From Zoroaster sp. YZ-2022 (taxonomy: Eukaryota; Echinodermata; Asteroidea; Forcipulatida; Zoroasteridae), in the NCBI GenBank assembly GCA_029582265.1, contig CM055823.1, positions 10,576,821-10,640,820 of the forward strand: a stretch of 64,000 bases of DNA, in the 5' to 3' direction. Of this stretch, positions 45,901 through 50,162 are shown piece by piece; position 1 is the first letter of the stretch; every line of letters starts with the position of its first letter. The notes beneath the pieces were generated by a model. It saw only the letters and a list, made by a program, of their open reading frames with translations. It was not told the origin of the DNA and did no database searches. Both the position numbers and the translations under genes were made by a program.

Positions 45901-46304
45901 CCCAATAAGCGCTGGGACACTGTGGGAGTGTACGGTCCACTGCATCCGCTCCACCGTGCTAAAGCAAAAATAAGGCTGTAGGCCTAGCTAGGCCTAGGCC
46001 TATTTAAAAATTAATATTTCAAAAACGGAACGGAATTATAAAAAGACTTTCATTCCATATTTTGTCATTCCTTTTTATTAATGTTAACACCTCAAACTTA
46101 TAAGTTATAGCGTGAAGTTAGCCTTCACTGGGCAATTTTCCCGTTCAGCACGAAATTGTTAGTGCATGAGTGACCGTATATTATTAACGTATTTAGTATA
46201 GGGCCTAGGCCTGATCGGGATGAAAATGTAACGTTACTTTGCTATCCCAGAAATACTTACTTAGAAAGATGCTTTATAATCTGCCCTTTGATGATGGACG
46301 CCAT
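4593..46304 (-). CDS. BLTP3: BLTP3 / UHRF1BP1-like bridge lipid-transfer protein, N-terminal part, 8 exons, gene continues past left edge
   Basis: Joined coding exons: 46304-46261, 41123-40961, 26441-26403, 24747-24653, 17921-17813, 13286-13083, 10322-10128, 4779-4593. They total 1036 nt, about 345 residues, with matching phases and GT/AG borders at every join that can be checked. The protein starts MASIIKGQIIKHLS. It continues with a chorein-type N-terminus (AKNLS..RI.LSTLKGEG, then L..LELDEEAL), the segment IPWTKLKTHPIS, a YGFPEKVVDGM block, LRYTRIKDSNRE, TFKEVEW and ILWVLTDSQMKA. These match the UHRF1BP1 / UHRF1BP1L family as I know it; vertebrate members are about 1,450 residues, so roughly a quarter is here. 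Family knowledge: these are VPS13-like rods that move lipids between membranes, and SHIP164 acts on endosome-related vesicle traffic. Function in this organism is inferred by homology. Introns range from 1.7 to 14.5 kb and are filled with repeats. The downstream exons lie outside the window. Confidence 0.93.
4840..7560. repeat. Dispersed repeat hosting the satellite; unexpanded relative at 60290-60560
   Basis: Left of the array, ATTTCCCGCTCGGCAAAAGT and CTGATATCTCAATATATCAG match 60315 and 60415. Right of it, TTTGACCTTTGGGGCTTCTT matches 60489. The 60-kb copy has one satellite unit. Confidence 0.8.
5072..7369. repeat. 32-bp satellite array with 864-bp higher-order repeat
   Basis: About 71 copies of a 32-bp unit (TGGTTTCTTGTCACAGACCA GTGTACATTTGA). 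Variant units recur at fixed offsets: ATACACCAGCG at 5812, 6100, 6676, 6964 and 7220; TTCTGGTCA at 5611 and 6475; ATTGACCAGTGTAT at 6196 and 7060. It lies in BLTP3 intron 7. Confidence 0.95.
7500..7943. other. Intron 7, GC-rich patch
   Basis: GC-rich inverted segment around 7540-7660 (GTGCGCCGCGGCGCTCAGC then CAGCGCCGCCGCG) between TAGGGAAGCC and TTGGGAAGCCC, possibly a small MITE. Nothing coding. Confidence 0.4.
7944..8576. mobile_element. TTAA MITE, same family, with 7 tandem 44-bp units
   Basis: The left end is expanded as a 44-bp tandem repeat (TCCCTAGGCCCATTTGCTTA...), about 7 copies at 7953-8260. The rest aligns with 3519-3884. Confidence 0.87.
8990..10105. repeat. 63-bp minisatellite next to exon 7
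   Basis: About 17 units (GGTACTATGCCGTGGACTAG ... TAGGTAAGAGACTTCT). A 189-bp three-unit higher order is visible where GACTAAATTAGTACACGACT recurs at 9308 and 9497. An insertion of about 45 bp with AAAATTAAAAATT interrupts it near 9795-9841. The period of 63 keeps a minus-strand frame open for 187 codons by chance. Confidence 0.93.
10128..10322 (-). CDS. BLTP3: BLTP3 exon 7
   Basis: 195 nt, phase 0-0. The acceptor is GTTACTAG|GTA and the donor GGACAG|GTACTAG. It encodes VRVTIKKREIDCSLVTSKLQ, then MILDDILWVLTDSQMKAVIL, HIRSLMPVIEKAANQSKARA and ADKGQ. The DCSL(V)..KL...LDD(I/L)LWVLTDSQ block is a hallmark of the family. The 63-bp minisatellite ends only about 25 bp beyond the donor. Confidence 0.95.
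10459..10816 (-). mobile_element. tRNA-derived SINE
   Basis: Reading the minus strand: a tRNA-like head beginning near TGGAGTGCCATGGCCGAGCG, a T-arm GGTTCGAATCCC, a TTGTGTCCTTGAGCAAGACA box, a body and an (ATT)n tail. It belongs to the subfamily whose head contains ATTTGTGTTCTGATGG. The tail end is divergent (ctgacatt) compared with the other copies. Confidence 0.8.
10817..11326. other. Intron 6, no gene seen
   Basis: Contains a T-homopolymer of about 16 at 11089 and no recognisable element. Confidence 0.5.
11327..11667. mobile_element. Inverted-repeat MITE
   Basis: Ends TTTTTACTATACCTCATACA and TATGTATGAGGTATAGTAAAA. An internal hairpin ACGCATGCGTAGTAGACTG / CAGTCTACTACGCATGC is present at about 11430-11485. 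No ORF. Confidence 0.65.
11666..11833. repeat. Foldback palindrome adjoining the previous element
   Basis: The outer arms ACAAATATAACATGGTTT and AAACCATGTTATATTTGT, and the inner arms GACAAACTAGTTCCCTCGG and their complement, pair. The centre is CCTCGGCTTCGCCTCGGG at 11743-11760. Confidence 0.85.
12142..12507 (-). mobile_element. tRNA-Leu-like SINE
   Basis: The minus-strand head GTGGCTGAGCGGTCTAGCGC has a class II (long variable arm) tRNA layout. The anticodon-loop-like ACTCAAGTT would read CAA (Leu), and the T-arm is GGGTTCGAGCCCC. The body and (ATT)n tail match the other copies. Confidence 0.85.
13083..13286 (-). CDS. BLTP3: BLTP3 exon 6
   Basis: 204 nt, phase 0-0. The acceptor is ATCTTCAAAG|ATT and the donor GGAAAG|GTGAAT. 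It encodes IAQLIVQSTTPMWKPADLRY, TRIKDSNREQILTFKEVEW and a tail ending PTTPIRLITNQGK. The LR(F/Y)TRI.D and LTFKE(I/V).W motifs and the final P.RLITNQ.K are diagnostic for UHRF1BP1-family proteins. Confidence 0.95.
13455..13900. mobile_element. Long foldback MITE, GACATAAAACACAATAAAGG family
   Basis: The arms GACATAAAACACAATAAAGG and their complement bound 446 bp. The inner parts pair as well (TTTTTCCGTCCAATTTG and related). A 114-bp relative is at 40096-40209. The left end abuts a (TA)n run. Confidence 0.82.
13904..14217. mobile_element. Tc1/mariner-type MITE with TA flanks
   Basis: Ends TACACTACTCAAAACAATTT and AAATTGTTTTGAGTAGTGTA. Each end has a direct repeat of CAATTTAGGGAACA. The TA duplication and CA...TG termini fit the Tc1/mariner superfamily. 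It immediately follows the 13455-13900 MITE. Confidence 0.8.
14218..14645. other. Intron 5 between MITE and tandem array
   Basis: A (TA)n run, then unique-looking sequence with the tRNA-half relic at 14430. No exon of BLTP3 is expected here. Confidence 0.45.
14430..14475 (+). other. tRNA 5'-half-like fragment
   Basis: GGGGCTGGTTAGCTCAGTTGGTAGAGCACTCG has a full D-arm (box A) but no T-arm follows. A tRNA-derived relic, not a functional tRNA. Confidence 0.45.
14646..15045. repeat. 32-bp tandem repeat
   Basis: About 12 units of TTTTTAGGCATCTCCTATCT GATTTGAACACA. Three units carry an extra CATGTA after CCTA. Confidence 0.93.
15072..15396. mobile_element. TTAA MITE, CCACTGAG host family, inverted
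   Basis: Reverse-complement relative of 2302-2821 without the hAT insertion. The ends are TTAAAACCTTTCTACGCATG and GATTGTAGGAGAGTTAA, both somewhat decayed. Confidence 0.75.
15641..16727. mobile_element. AAAGGGACAATAT-family MITE split by a TTAA element
   Basis: The left half 15641-15790 runs from AAAGGGACAATATGATCACG to CAGTCACTGTG. The right half 16656-16727 runs AACTACAGTGTAGGACACTG to the closing ATACTATCACTTT. The unsplit relative at 61050-61247 shows the join, with AGTCACTGTGTT followed by TTAAACTAGGACACC. Confidence 0.8.
15791..16655. mobile_element. TTAA MITE, same family, inverted, with about 12 tandem 44-bp units
   Basis: Complement orientation. The 44-bp unit (TTAGGAAGGATTCAGGTTAT...) repeats from about 16100 to 16650. 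It is inserted into another MITE (halves at 15641-15790 and 16656-16727). The unit at 16261 carries an extra CATGTA. Confidence 0.87.
16728..17435. other. Intron 5, no feature seen
   Basis: AT-rich with scattered TACATGTA; no ORF or repeat of note. Confidence 0.5.
17436..17765. repeat. Pyrimidine-rich CATCACCCTCATCCCCC minisatellite
   Basis: Degenerate repeats of CCCTCATCCCCCCATCA lying about 50 bp beyond the exon 5 donor, inside intron 5. The long proline/histidine frames here are composition artefacts. Confidence 0.9.
17813..17921 (-). CDS. BLTP3: BLTP3 exon 5
   Basis: 109 nt. The acceptor is TTTCTATAG|A and the donor CTACAG|GTAGGT. After the split Val codon it encodes PASRYGFPEKVVDGMYIHIN and then SITGILKSDTFHINLQ. 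This matches the YGFAEKVVEGISVSVNSI region of the family. Exons 4 and 5 together are 204 nt, so exon 6 starts in phase 0. Confidence 0.92.
18419..18508. mobile_element. 90-bp TTAA MITE of the 'CCCTAACTCCCTAG' type
   Basis: Near-palindromic: TTAACCCTAACTCCCTAG ... CTAGGGAGTTAGGGTTAA. Nested inside the hAT element 18121-19801. Confidence 0.8.
18843..19219 (-). mobile_element. tRNA-Leu-like SINE nested in a hAT element
   Basis: Near full length: GTCGTGGCCGAGCGGTCTAG head, GACTCAAGTTCTGG anticodon region, GGGTTCAAATCCC T-arm, GTGTCCTTGAGCAAGACACT box, and TATATAAGTCCACACA before (ATT)n. It lies inside 18121-19801, so it inserted after that element. Confidence 0.88.
19810..20425. other. Intron 4, no feature seen
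   Basis: Unique-looking sequence; no exon or clear repeat. Confidence 0.5.
20426..21722. mobile_element. TTAA element, family 'CCCTCCTACTACTACA', host of a nested element
   Basis: Starts TTAACCCTCCTACTACTACA and ends AATAGTAGGAGGGTTAA. The interior has repeated GTCAAAA/TTTTGAC motifs. A second TTAA element occupies 20507-21484. Confidence 0.7.
20507..21484. mobile_element. Nested piggyBac-like TTAA element with a possible transposase remnant
   Basis: Bounded by TTAACTCTTTCTACCC and CGTCCAGAAAGAGTTAA. On the minus strand, 21132-21028 reads WNSQQDEVGSADEGDYADDV then DFEHPDSDGSFDF before a stop. This acidic tract resembles the N-terminus of piggyBac (PGBD) transposases but has no catalytic region. 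The TTAA target is seen; the superfamily is inferred. Confidence 0.6.
21719..22356. mobile_element. TTAA MITE, family 'CCAGTTCGC', longer copy
   Basis: Begins at the TTAA that also closes the preceding element (20426-21722), so two elements sit back to back on one TTAA. The ends are CCAGTTCACGTCGGGAAT and GACGCGAACTGG. The interior is about 370 bp longer than the 1804 copy. Confidence 0.78.
23018..23275 (+). pseudogene. Possible Harbinger transposase N-terminal remnant
   Basis: The ORF starts MATPEQLMMMLLLLSLMCRK and continues with a basic, arginine-rich stretch (YRRRTMFYRRGMLSRHRKRA). Harbinger/HARBI1-type transposases often begin with a leucine-rich then arginine-rich segment, but the DDE catalytic region is absent. 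The start lies in AAGATGGCGAC. It overlaps the minus-strand Myb-like frame beyond about 23146, so only the first part is likely original. Confidence 0.4.
23146..23514 (-). pseudogene. Harbinger Myb/SANT-like DNA-binding protein, one nonsense codon
   Basis: From ATG at 23514 it reads MAKNDIESVIFEQMSK and then TWTYDETIQLITVV. A TAG follows at 23340-23338, and the same frame continues DVAGEMGMTHSAEKCHDKWN, LKRKYREVKKKNDKSGRG and ends near 23146. The W...ET..LI / CHDKW..LKR.Y layout is that of the Myb/SANT-like (MADF-type) proteins encoded by PIF/Harbinger elements. The single stop with an otherwise open frame suggests recent decay, or readthrough which I cannot test. It partly overlaps the opposite-strand ORF. 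Confidence 0.7.
24100..24338. mobile_element. Decayed TTAA MITE related to the 'CCCTAAC' type
   Basis: The right end GGTGGTTAGGGTTAA and paired AATCCTCCAAAATCC / GGATTTTGCAGGATT arms are clear. The left TTAA is lost. Confidence 0.55.
24653..24747 (-). CDS. BLTP3: BLTP3 exon 4
   Basis: 95 nt after acceptor GGTTGTAG|TAT, with donor AAGT|GTGAGT. It encodes YLDQVELDMATCRTLRETTS and then TLQDMTNKQSQ, plus two bases GT. It aligns with the family segment that begins SLDKV and contains the conserved TC pair. The donor two bases downstream is chosen over CAA|GTGTGA because only it keeps the frame into exon 5 and it is the better consensus. Confidence 0.85.
24776..24930 (-). mobile_element. SINE tail fragment
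   Basis: Only the body and (ATT)n tail are present (gcgctatataaa-type end, AAGTTGAGAATGATCCAGG region). The head side is cut off where a TTAA element begins at 24931. It lies in intron 3 just upstream of exon 4. Confidence 0.6.
24931..25225. mobile_element. TTAA MITE, CCACTGAG host family
   Basis: Starts TTAACCGTCCTACAATCAGT and ends CATGTGTAGGAGGGTTAA. Uninterrupted at the CCACTGAG site, and it lacks the CATGTA insertion present in the 2302-2821 copy. Confidence 0.8.
25800..26105. repeat. Second copy of the dispersed repeat at the left edge
   Basis: Same sequence as 1-190 with small differences, extending further left. It ends about 300 bp from exon 3. Confidence 0.75.
26403..26441 (-). 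CDS. BLTP3: BLTP3 exon 3, 39-nt microexon
   Basis: A phase 0-0 microexon encoding IPWTKLKTHPISI. The acceptor is CTTTCTTTCAG|ATT and the donor ATT|GTAAGT. The peptide equals the IPWTKLKTHPI segment that follows the CNKASIR stretch in vertebrate homologues. Intron 2 (26442-40960) is about 14.5 kb and holds the 32.7-35.2 kb tandem array. Confidence 0.92.
26514..26879 (-). mobile_element. tRNA-derived SINE, second subfamily
   Basis: The head TGGAGTGCCATGGTCGAGCG, then GGTTTAGTGCGTCGGATTTG, T-arm GGGTTCAAATCCC and box TTGTGTCCTTGAGCAAGACA match the copies at 10459 and 42925. The (ATT)n tail abuts TACATGTACATGTAA. Confidence 0.85.
26880..29832. other. Intron 2, mostly unannotated
   Basis: 26880-27850 is richer in CpG and has short frames on both strands (for example KNCFRPSEEKRAIIYRIIYW, minus, 27490). 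No family is recognised. 28970-29345 is dense in ACATGTAC microsatellite. Confidence 0.4.
29833..30112 (+). mobile_element. LINE 3' end (CR1/L2-like reverse transcriptase C-terminus)
   Basis: 29840 onward reads FRSFSVAAPRLWNHLPTKLK, then SITRFKSMLKTHLMSQFF. This is the (A)AP.LWN.LP...F(K/R)..LKT(H/Y)L signature at the end of CR1/L2-type ORF2. An (ATT)n tail follows at about 30090-30108. Confidence 0.75.
30113..32704. other. Intron 2, AT-rich
   Basis: Long A/T tracts (31060-31110, 32440) and TACATGTA clusters near 31910-32360. No gene seen. Confidence 0.5.
32705..35225. repeat. 16-bp-based tandem array with a 58-bp higher order
   Basis: Built from ACATCTATCAATGACA, ACATCTATCAATGACT, ATCAATGACT and ACATCTAAAAATGACT blocks (16+16+10+16). 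About 2.5 kb in intron 2. A unit at 32986 has an extra CATGTA. Confidence 0.93.
35425..35600. repeat. Foldback palindrome with a tRNA T-arm-like loop
   Basis: The arms TATGCTCAGTGCTTTCCGAG and CTCGGAAAGCACTGAGCATA extend to GCCCTACACTGACGTGTG / CACACGTCGGTGTAGGGC. The loop contains GGCAGGATTCGAACCCA, a T-arm-like motif. The left arm has an extra CATGTA absent from the right arm. Confidence 0.85.
35686..35910. mobile_element. Inverted-repeat MITE, GGGCCAAAGTCATGG ends
   Basis: The arms GGGCCAAAGTCATGGTACAG and CTGTACCATGACTTTGGCCC extend about 50 bp. A half copy is at 39272-39345 (GGCCAAACTCCTGGTACAAC). Confidence 0.8.
35936..36186 (+). mobile_element. LINE 3' end (reverse transcriptase C-terminus)
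   Basis: Reads LWNSLPIPIRNSNSVLSFRK then ALKTYLFPKS and a stop at 36082-36084. A 3' UTR follows, ending CTCTATAAATCCAGTTATTA. It is preceded by a C-homopolymer run. Confidence 0.75.
36659..37285. mobile_element. TTAA element with an internal GTTGGAGTTTGATGGGTTGA repeat
   Basis: Ends TTAACCCTAACGATCCCC and TAGGGAGTTAGGGTTAA. A GTTG(G/C)A(G)TTTGATGGGTTGAGTAC motif recurs several times inside. It shares its right TTAA with the next element. Confidence 0.7.
37641..38131. mobile_element. Inverted-repeat element with a coding-like interior
   Basis: Imperfect terminal repeats TTGTTATATCATGGTCTTAG and AATACCATGGTATAACAA. A plus-strand ORF closing at 38110 includes NTLYFNLMHCRDQLNN and CQFVRFDHAVRIVREYCKR and ends LPVTDLDSLLEDFLIT. 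The end faintly resembles the N-terminal region of tyrosine-recombinase (Crypton-like) proteins, but no catalytic residues are present, so this is a guess. TGACGTCACTCAAAAAGTGA appears twice near the left end. Confidence 0.4.
38131..38274. repeat. Foldback palindrome with TCGGCTTCGCCTCGG centre
   Basis: The arms AATAATTGTTGCCTGGCGTG and CACGCCAGGCAACAATTATT pair across about 65 bp. The centre CCTCGGCTTCGCCTCGGG (38194-38211) is identical to the centre of the unrelated palindrome at 11666-11833. Confidence 0.85.
38354..38710. mobile_element. TTAA-bounded MITE, family 'CCCTCCTACT'
   Basis: Shorter relative of 650-1317, with the same AACACACCAAGGTGTAGTGT interior and ends CCCTCCTACTTTTGG / ACAGTAGGAGGG. 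Its left TTAA is also the right TTAA of the element ending at 38357. Confidence 0.78.
38711..40095. other. Intron 2, no gene seen
   Basis: Half copy of the GGGCCAAAG MITE at 39272-39345; otherwise AT-rich single-copy-looking sequence. 40330-40450 and 39850-39910 share ACACTGGTTCTAAAAT / CAAATCTGGGC(C/T)C, a small local duplication. Confidence 0.5.
40096..40209. mobile_element. Short deletion copy of the GACATAAAACACAATAAAGG MITE
   Basis: Keeps both termini and the AACTGCTAACGTGACGGATG segment, with most of one arm deleted. Confidence 0.8.
40961..41123 (-). CDS. BLTP3: BLTP3 exon 2, chorein N-terminal core
   Basis: 163 nt. The acceptor is CACTAAG|G (AG at 41125-41124) and the donor AAG|GTAAAC (GT at 40960). 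It encodes FAKNLSQDRIRLSTLKGEG then NLTDLELDEEALMEVLEFP and SWLVLNRVVCNRVSVK, the most conserved part of the chorein domain. With exon 1 it makes exactly 69 codons, so exon 3 begins in phase 0. The acceptor region is tandemly duplicated just upstream (see findings). Confidence 0.95.
41094..41284. repeat. Two-copy tandem duplication across the exon 2 acceptor
   Basis: ATTCTGTCCTGTGACAGGTT through AGGCAAGACACAGAAA occurs at 41094 and 41182, a step of 88 bp. The unit includes the acceptor and first codons of exon 2. Confidence 0.9.
41481..41862. mobile_element. TTAA-bounded MITE, family 'CCCTCCTACT', reverse orientation
   Basis: Starts TTAACCCTCCTACTCTTTGA and ends CAGAAGTAGGAGGGTTAA. The interior matches the complement of 650-1317. 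It is followed within 11 bp by the GTCGTATCC element at 41873. Confidence 0.78.
41873..42340. mobile_element. MITE with GAATGTCGTATCCAACCGC ends
   Basis: Ends GAATGTCGTATCCAACCGCA and GGCGGTTGGATACAACATTC. An inverted relative lies at 44933-45402; both are in BLTP3 intron 1. The shared interior includes GATGACTTCCTCAGTCATGT. Confidence 0.82.
42341..42924. other. Intron 1 segment
   Basis: A minus-strand frame of 72 codons (42679-42461) has no recognised similarity. No clear repeat. Confidence 0.4.
42925..43309 (-). mobile_element. tRNA-derived SINE, second subfamily
   Basis: Full-length copy in intron 1 with a long (ATT)n tail of about ten units at 42926-42956. The long pure tail suggests a relatively young insertion. 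Confidence 0.87.
43310..44932. other. Intron 1 segment
   Basis: AT-rich, short unrecognised frames only. 43790-43830 resembles the sequence before the second hammerhead-like core. Confidence 0.4.
44933..45402. mobile_element. Inverted relative of the GAATGTCGTATCC MITE
   Basis: Aligns along nearly its full length with the complement of 41873-42340. At its right end the single TA of the terminal repeat has become TACATGTA (45387-45394). Confidence 0.82.
46261..46304 (-). CDS. BLTP3: BLTP3 exon 1 (start codon exon)
   Basis: 44 coding nt: ATG at 46304, 14 codons (MASIIKGQIIKHLS) plus two bases AA. The donor is AA|GTAAGT with G at 46260. The split codon AA+G gives Lys, followed by Phe-Ala-Lys-Asn from exon 2; this parallels the vertebrate family's LSRFTKNLS. 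The start sits in an AAAATGGCG context and matches the family N-terminus MAGIIKKQILKHLSR, which decides the choice of ATG. Confidence 0.92.
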
Positions 46305-46308
46305 TTTG
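46299..46308 (-). promoter_or_regulatory. YY1-like motif at the BLTP3 start codon
   Basis: The start codon lies in CAAAATGGCG, close to the YY1 consensus (CAAGATGGCGGC). A second partial match, AAAATGGC, lies on the same strand at 46463-46470. YY1 sites overlapping the start region are common in TATA-less housekeeping promoters; use here is an inference. No TATA box or start site could be fixed. Confidence 0.35.
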
Positions 46309-48189
46309 ATCTCTTCCTTTCCTTATATTTCAAATAATCTTCAAACCTTCTCAGGTGCTTAAAAGACCACAGATGGCCTTTTCACAGCAAATAATTTGTA
46401 TATTATTGACGATGGCATTGCCTTCGATTCGTCACCAGCACACGTACACTGACAGATAAGCAGCCATTTTAGTGGGTGTGAAATAAATGAGGGCGCTATT
46501 TTACGCGTACAAAATAATGTGGGCTGGGATTACAGTGTAATGGGATGGGAGCGGGATGATTGAATTATTGCATAAACTTATTCTAACGCATTTTTTTTGT
46601 TCTAGAGATTACTCCACTTTTCAATAGATAAGGTGCTATAAAGTCATAAATTAATAAAACAAAAATAATAATATTTAAACAAAAGAGTTACTAGGCGAAT
46701 ACCAGGTATCAGGAGCCGCGATTTATTTATCCAAGATCGATCCCTAACGGCGCTTTCAAGGCATAGGATTAAAAGTTGTAGAACATCCTTTTATATTTAT
46801 AGTAGGCTATGAAATGTCATAACCAAAATAATATAAATTGGGTAAAGAATCGTTTTCGTCTCGGGTGGGATTTGAACCTCGGATCACTCGCTTCGAAGTC
46901 GATCGCTCTACCAAAATAATGAGCTAGGCCTACATGTATCAGAAACTCATTGGACGATTGATGCGGTACAATACTCTCTAAAAGTGTCTAGACTGAAAAT
47001 CACTCCAACCGATTGAAACCAGGGAAAAACTGTGAAAGATCTGTCATTATATTCATGTAAGTTGAATAATGGTTAGTATTGTTAACGACTTCTTGTCGTG
47101 GAGGGCGCTATACATATATAGAAGGCGATTGATACTGTCCAACCATGGAGGTATAAAATAGCACGGAAACTCTCGTCATACAGACCAATGATGTATTATT
47201 AATAACTTAATAACGTGTCAAGACTTCAGGCCCACGGATACAATACCTCCGGAAGAAAACCATCCCCCGGGGGGGGGGGGGGGTATATGAGCACACTACC
47301 AAGAAGCATGGACGGATCATCATGAGCACAGGCCCTGGGCACAAATTCACCACGGGCCCATACACGCGCATAATACTACTAATACTATGCTACTTAGCCT
47401 GCACGCGCACGCACACGCACTCACTGCATGCCCTCCCCCCAGACAGCCTACATAGTTTTGTTGCACAATAGCACAGAAACAACCACACAGCATAGGTCTA
47501 CGTCACGCTGTAGGCTACGTGATTTAATTGGCTTTATTAAACACGTGATTTACATTCAAACAATGCCATAGTCATACATTTACAAAATCACATTTATTCC
47601 AATATTTTTAAAATGGGGGGGGGGGGGGGGCCTTGACATTTAATAGGGACCCGTGGCCCCCCTCCCTAAAAATTTTTTTTTTTTTTAATTTTTTTTTTTT
47701 GGAAAACCAAGGGCCCCTATTGGCTCCTGGGTCCGGGGCACGTGCCCAGTTTGCCCGTGCGGTAATCCGTGCATGCCAAGAAGGGGGTTGGGGTGCACAA
47801 TAAAGTGATAAATTGCATGGCGAAAAAAGGGTGCACGTGTCCTCCACCCCCTCCCCAGATCTACCAATGCCAATAATCTATTGTAATGATTTTGGGCGAA
47901 ATTATTTCCACCACAATTCCTCAGTTGCATTGCCCTCAAAATCTCTTTTTTTCTATACAAAAAAACAACAGTGAGGGCTCGGCGCATTGATTTAACTGGA
48001 TAATGTATGCACCTTTATTCAGAGACGCTTGTTATACATTGTTTACCAACATTAGGCTACATACAGTTGTAATGGCCATAATTATTATTCATAAGGTTCA
48101 AATAAATATAAGGCTATATACCTGGTCTCCAAGAAAACTACACACTCCTTTAGCCAAAATCACCTAATTCTCTCAACACACTGTAAACT
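46309..48189. other. Upstream flank of BLTP3
   Basis: Promoter-proximal sequence without a visible TATA box, the tRNA relic at 46856, G/C homopolymers at about 47269 and 47617, and a GGGCACGTGCCC-containing GC-rich patch. No divergent gene recognised. Confidence 0.5.
46856..46935 (-). other. tRNA-like sequence, probably a relic
   Basis: On the minus strand TAGCTCA..TTGGTAGAGCG (box A-like), CGACTTCGAAGCG and GAGGTTCAAATCCC (box B) are in tRNA order. The acceptor stem does not pair convincingly. Confidence 0.4.
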
Positions 48190-48300
48190 TTTCAGGAATA
48201 ATCTTTTACTGGAACAATCTTCCATTATTTCTTTCAGAATGTCAGTCATTAATTTTAACATGTTTAAACACAAACTCAAGCCCTTTTTAGTTTCATCTTA
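48190..48300 (+). mobile_element. LINE 3' end fragment, frameshifted
   Basis: YWNNLPLFLSECQS is followed, after a one-base shift, by INFNMFKHKLKPFLVSS and a stop. The same signature as the other LINE ends, older and broken. Confidence 0.6.
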
Positions 48301-48421
48301 AAGGGGCAATATCGTGAAGATCAGAGCAGACTTTCAACATGACATTTAATCGGTCACTGAGTTAATCTAAAACTAACACTCTGTTCTATGCCTTGTTGAT
48401 CGTCACGACATTGTCCCTTTA
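48300..48421. mobile_element. AAAGGGACAATAT-family MITE, short copy
   Basis: Starts AAAGGGGCAATATCGTGAAG and ends GTCACGACATTGTCCCTTT. It includes the GGTCACTGAGTTAATCTAAA core. Confidence 0.78.
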
Positions 48422-48494
48422 ATGTACTCTCTATGCTCTTTTCTCAATTGCCTGTTTCCTTCAGCATTCTGTACAATTTATTTATACTTAAATC

Positions 48495-48858
48495 TTAACC
48501 CTAACCTTCCCAAATCCTCCAAAATCCTCTTTGCTAAAGTGAAGGCTTTTGAAGGATTGAGGTTATTAGGCATACTTGCCTTTCCATGGTACATGTACAT
48601 CCATGTTTGTTGTACTGATTGCAAGGTCAATGCTTTGGTCAGTGGACACTGTTTATTGTTCCATGCATGCAGGGAGGGTCCCTGGCCATGTACATGTATC
48701 ACAGATTAGAAACATGTGTGTGCATACATGTCATGTGATTGCTTTACTACTGAAGGATTTTGGAGGATTCAGGTTATGTGTAAGCAAATGGGCCTAGGGA
48801 GTTAGGAAGGATTCAGGTTATGTGTAAGCAAATGGGCCTTATAGTGAGTTAGGGTTAA
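48495..48858. mobile_element. TTAA MITE, same family, inverted, with 2 units
   Basis: Ends TTAACCCTAACCTTCCCAAA and TATAGTGAGTTAGGGTTAA. It has two 44-bp units, an intermediate between the one-unit and expanded copies. Confidence 0.85.
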
Positions 48859-49095
48859 TGTCTAGTTTTGTGTGTGGATTATATGTTTTGTTGTATAATG
48901 TTTTTTACGCTTGTTTTGTTGTTTTGTTGTACTTTCAAGGCATATCTGTTACAAGCTTTGCTTTCGGATTCTGCCCCTACTGTATAATTGCTATACGCTA
49001 TTTATATGTAATGTAAAGTGGAATTGAATTGAATATTACCTAAAGTGTAATATAATTTATTTATATCTTCTTCTTTTTTTAGACAATTAGGCCCT

Positions 49096-49277
49096 ACCTT
49101 CAAATCGAATACTGAAACCGTCAAATGCAATTGCGTCCAAATTAAACGCTGATTCCAAGTTCGCTTGAATGTTATAGTTGATTTGGTGCTGGGTCCCTTC
49201 AGCAGAATTGTATAGTAGGCATATGATACTCGAACTTACTCGTACTCGATGATCAATACTCGTATTCCAGGGCTGCA
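49096..49277 (-). CDS. Possible exon, unrecognised
   Basis: Between a plausible acceptor (CACAATTGCAG) and donor (GAAG|GTAGGG) one frame reads PWNTSIDHRVRVSSSIICLL, then NSAEGTQHQINYNIQANLES and AFNLDAIAFDGFSIRFE. It is not similar to anything I recognise and could be chance. Confidence 0.2.
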
Positions 49278-49509
49278 ATTGTGGGGGAGGCATGCCCCGC
49301 CCCTTACCCATTATTTACATTTTGCACATATTTGTTGGGGGTAAATTTGCTACTGCGTATTAATTAATTAATGCAAAATGTACGATCTCAGAATGCGTTT
49401 GAGAGTACCCATAACGACCATTTTTTATTTTTTGAAGTGACATTAATTATTGATAAATTTGTCACCGAAACAACGATCACCATCGGCATTGCTGTTAGAT
49501 ACAGGATCA

Positions 49510-49667
49510 TACCGTATGACATTGAGGTTTGAATAGATATAACCAAATTAGCACTTGATGAAATTCTCACTCGAATGTCGTCCACAAGTGTGTTGATCCC
49601 GCGAGAGCGTTGACGATGGGATGGTAATGGGCAATTCTCCCTCCTCTCATCGCCCCTAGAAAAATAT
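49510..49667 (-). CDS. Possible exon, unrecognised
   Basis: After TTTTTCTAG the frame reads GDERRENCPLPSHRQRSRGI then NTLVDDIRVRISSSANLVIS, with a possible donor at CATACG|GTATGA. It is the same strand as 49096-49277, so both could belong to one gene. No family recognised. Confidence 0.2.
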
Positions 49668-49814
49668 AGTCAAAGCACGATTACGTGTCCCCAATGTATT
49701 GTATAAAATACTCCATTAGCCTATTAGACAATTGTTTTTGTATAATGCTAAGGGAACTTGTTACAACGTTGGTTATGTAAGTAAAAATGTTCTTAACGTA
49801 CAAGCCTACGGTAA

Positions 49815-50073
49815 CATGGGCGGATCCAGAATATTTTTTAGGGGGGGGGCTGAGAATCAAGAACGATTTTTCAGTACTACCAAAATTACAATGAAATAAT
49901 CAAAGGGAGAGAAAAACAAAGCACAGTGAAGGGGAAATGAGGGGAAACATGAGGGGGAATACCGGTACCTTACAGTTTGTATCTGATTCTGGTTTTTTAA
50001 AGTTTTTTTTATATACGATTTTAGGGGGGGGGCTACGGCCCCCTTAGCCCCCCCCCCCCTGGATCCGCCAATG
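49815..50073. mobile_element. CATGGGCGGATCCAG-ended MITE
   Basis: Ends CATGGGCGGATCCAG and CTGGATCCGCCAATG, with G-run then C-run subterminal tracts. The flanks ggtaa/ggtac suggest a short duplication of about 5 bp. A second copy is at 60787-61052. Confidence 0.75.
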
Positions 50074-50162
50074 GGTACGTCAAACAACGAACCTGTAAAA
50101 ACTATATTGATCGGCAAATACGAAATTCGTGTTCATTTTGAAAGTGTAGATCAGATTGTTTA

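Noticed and set aside
46856..46935. Functional tRNA gene on the minus strand
   Set aside because: Box A and box B are present but I could not form a convincing acceptor stem; kept only as a relic.
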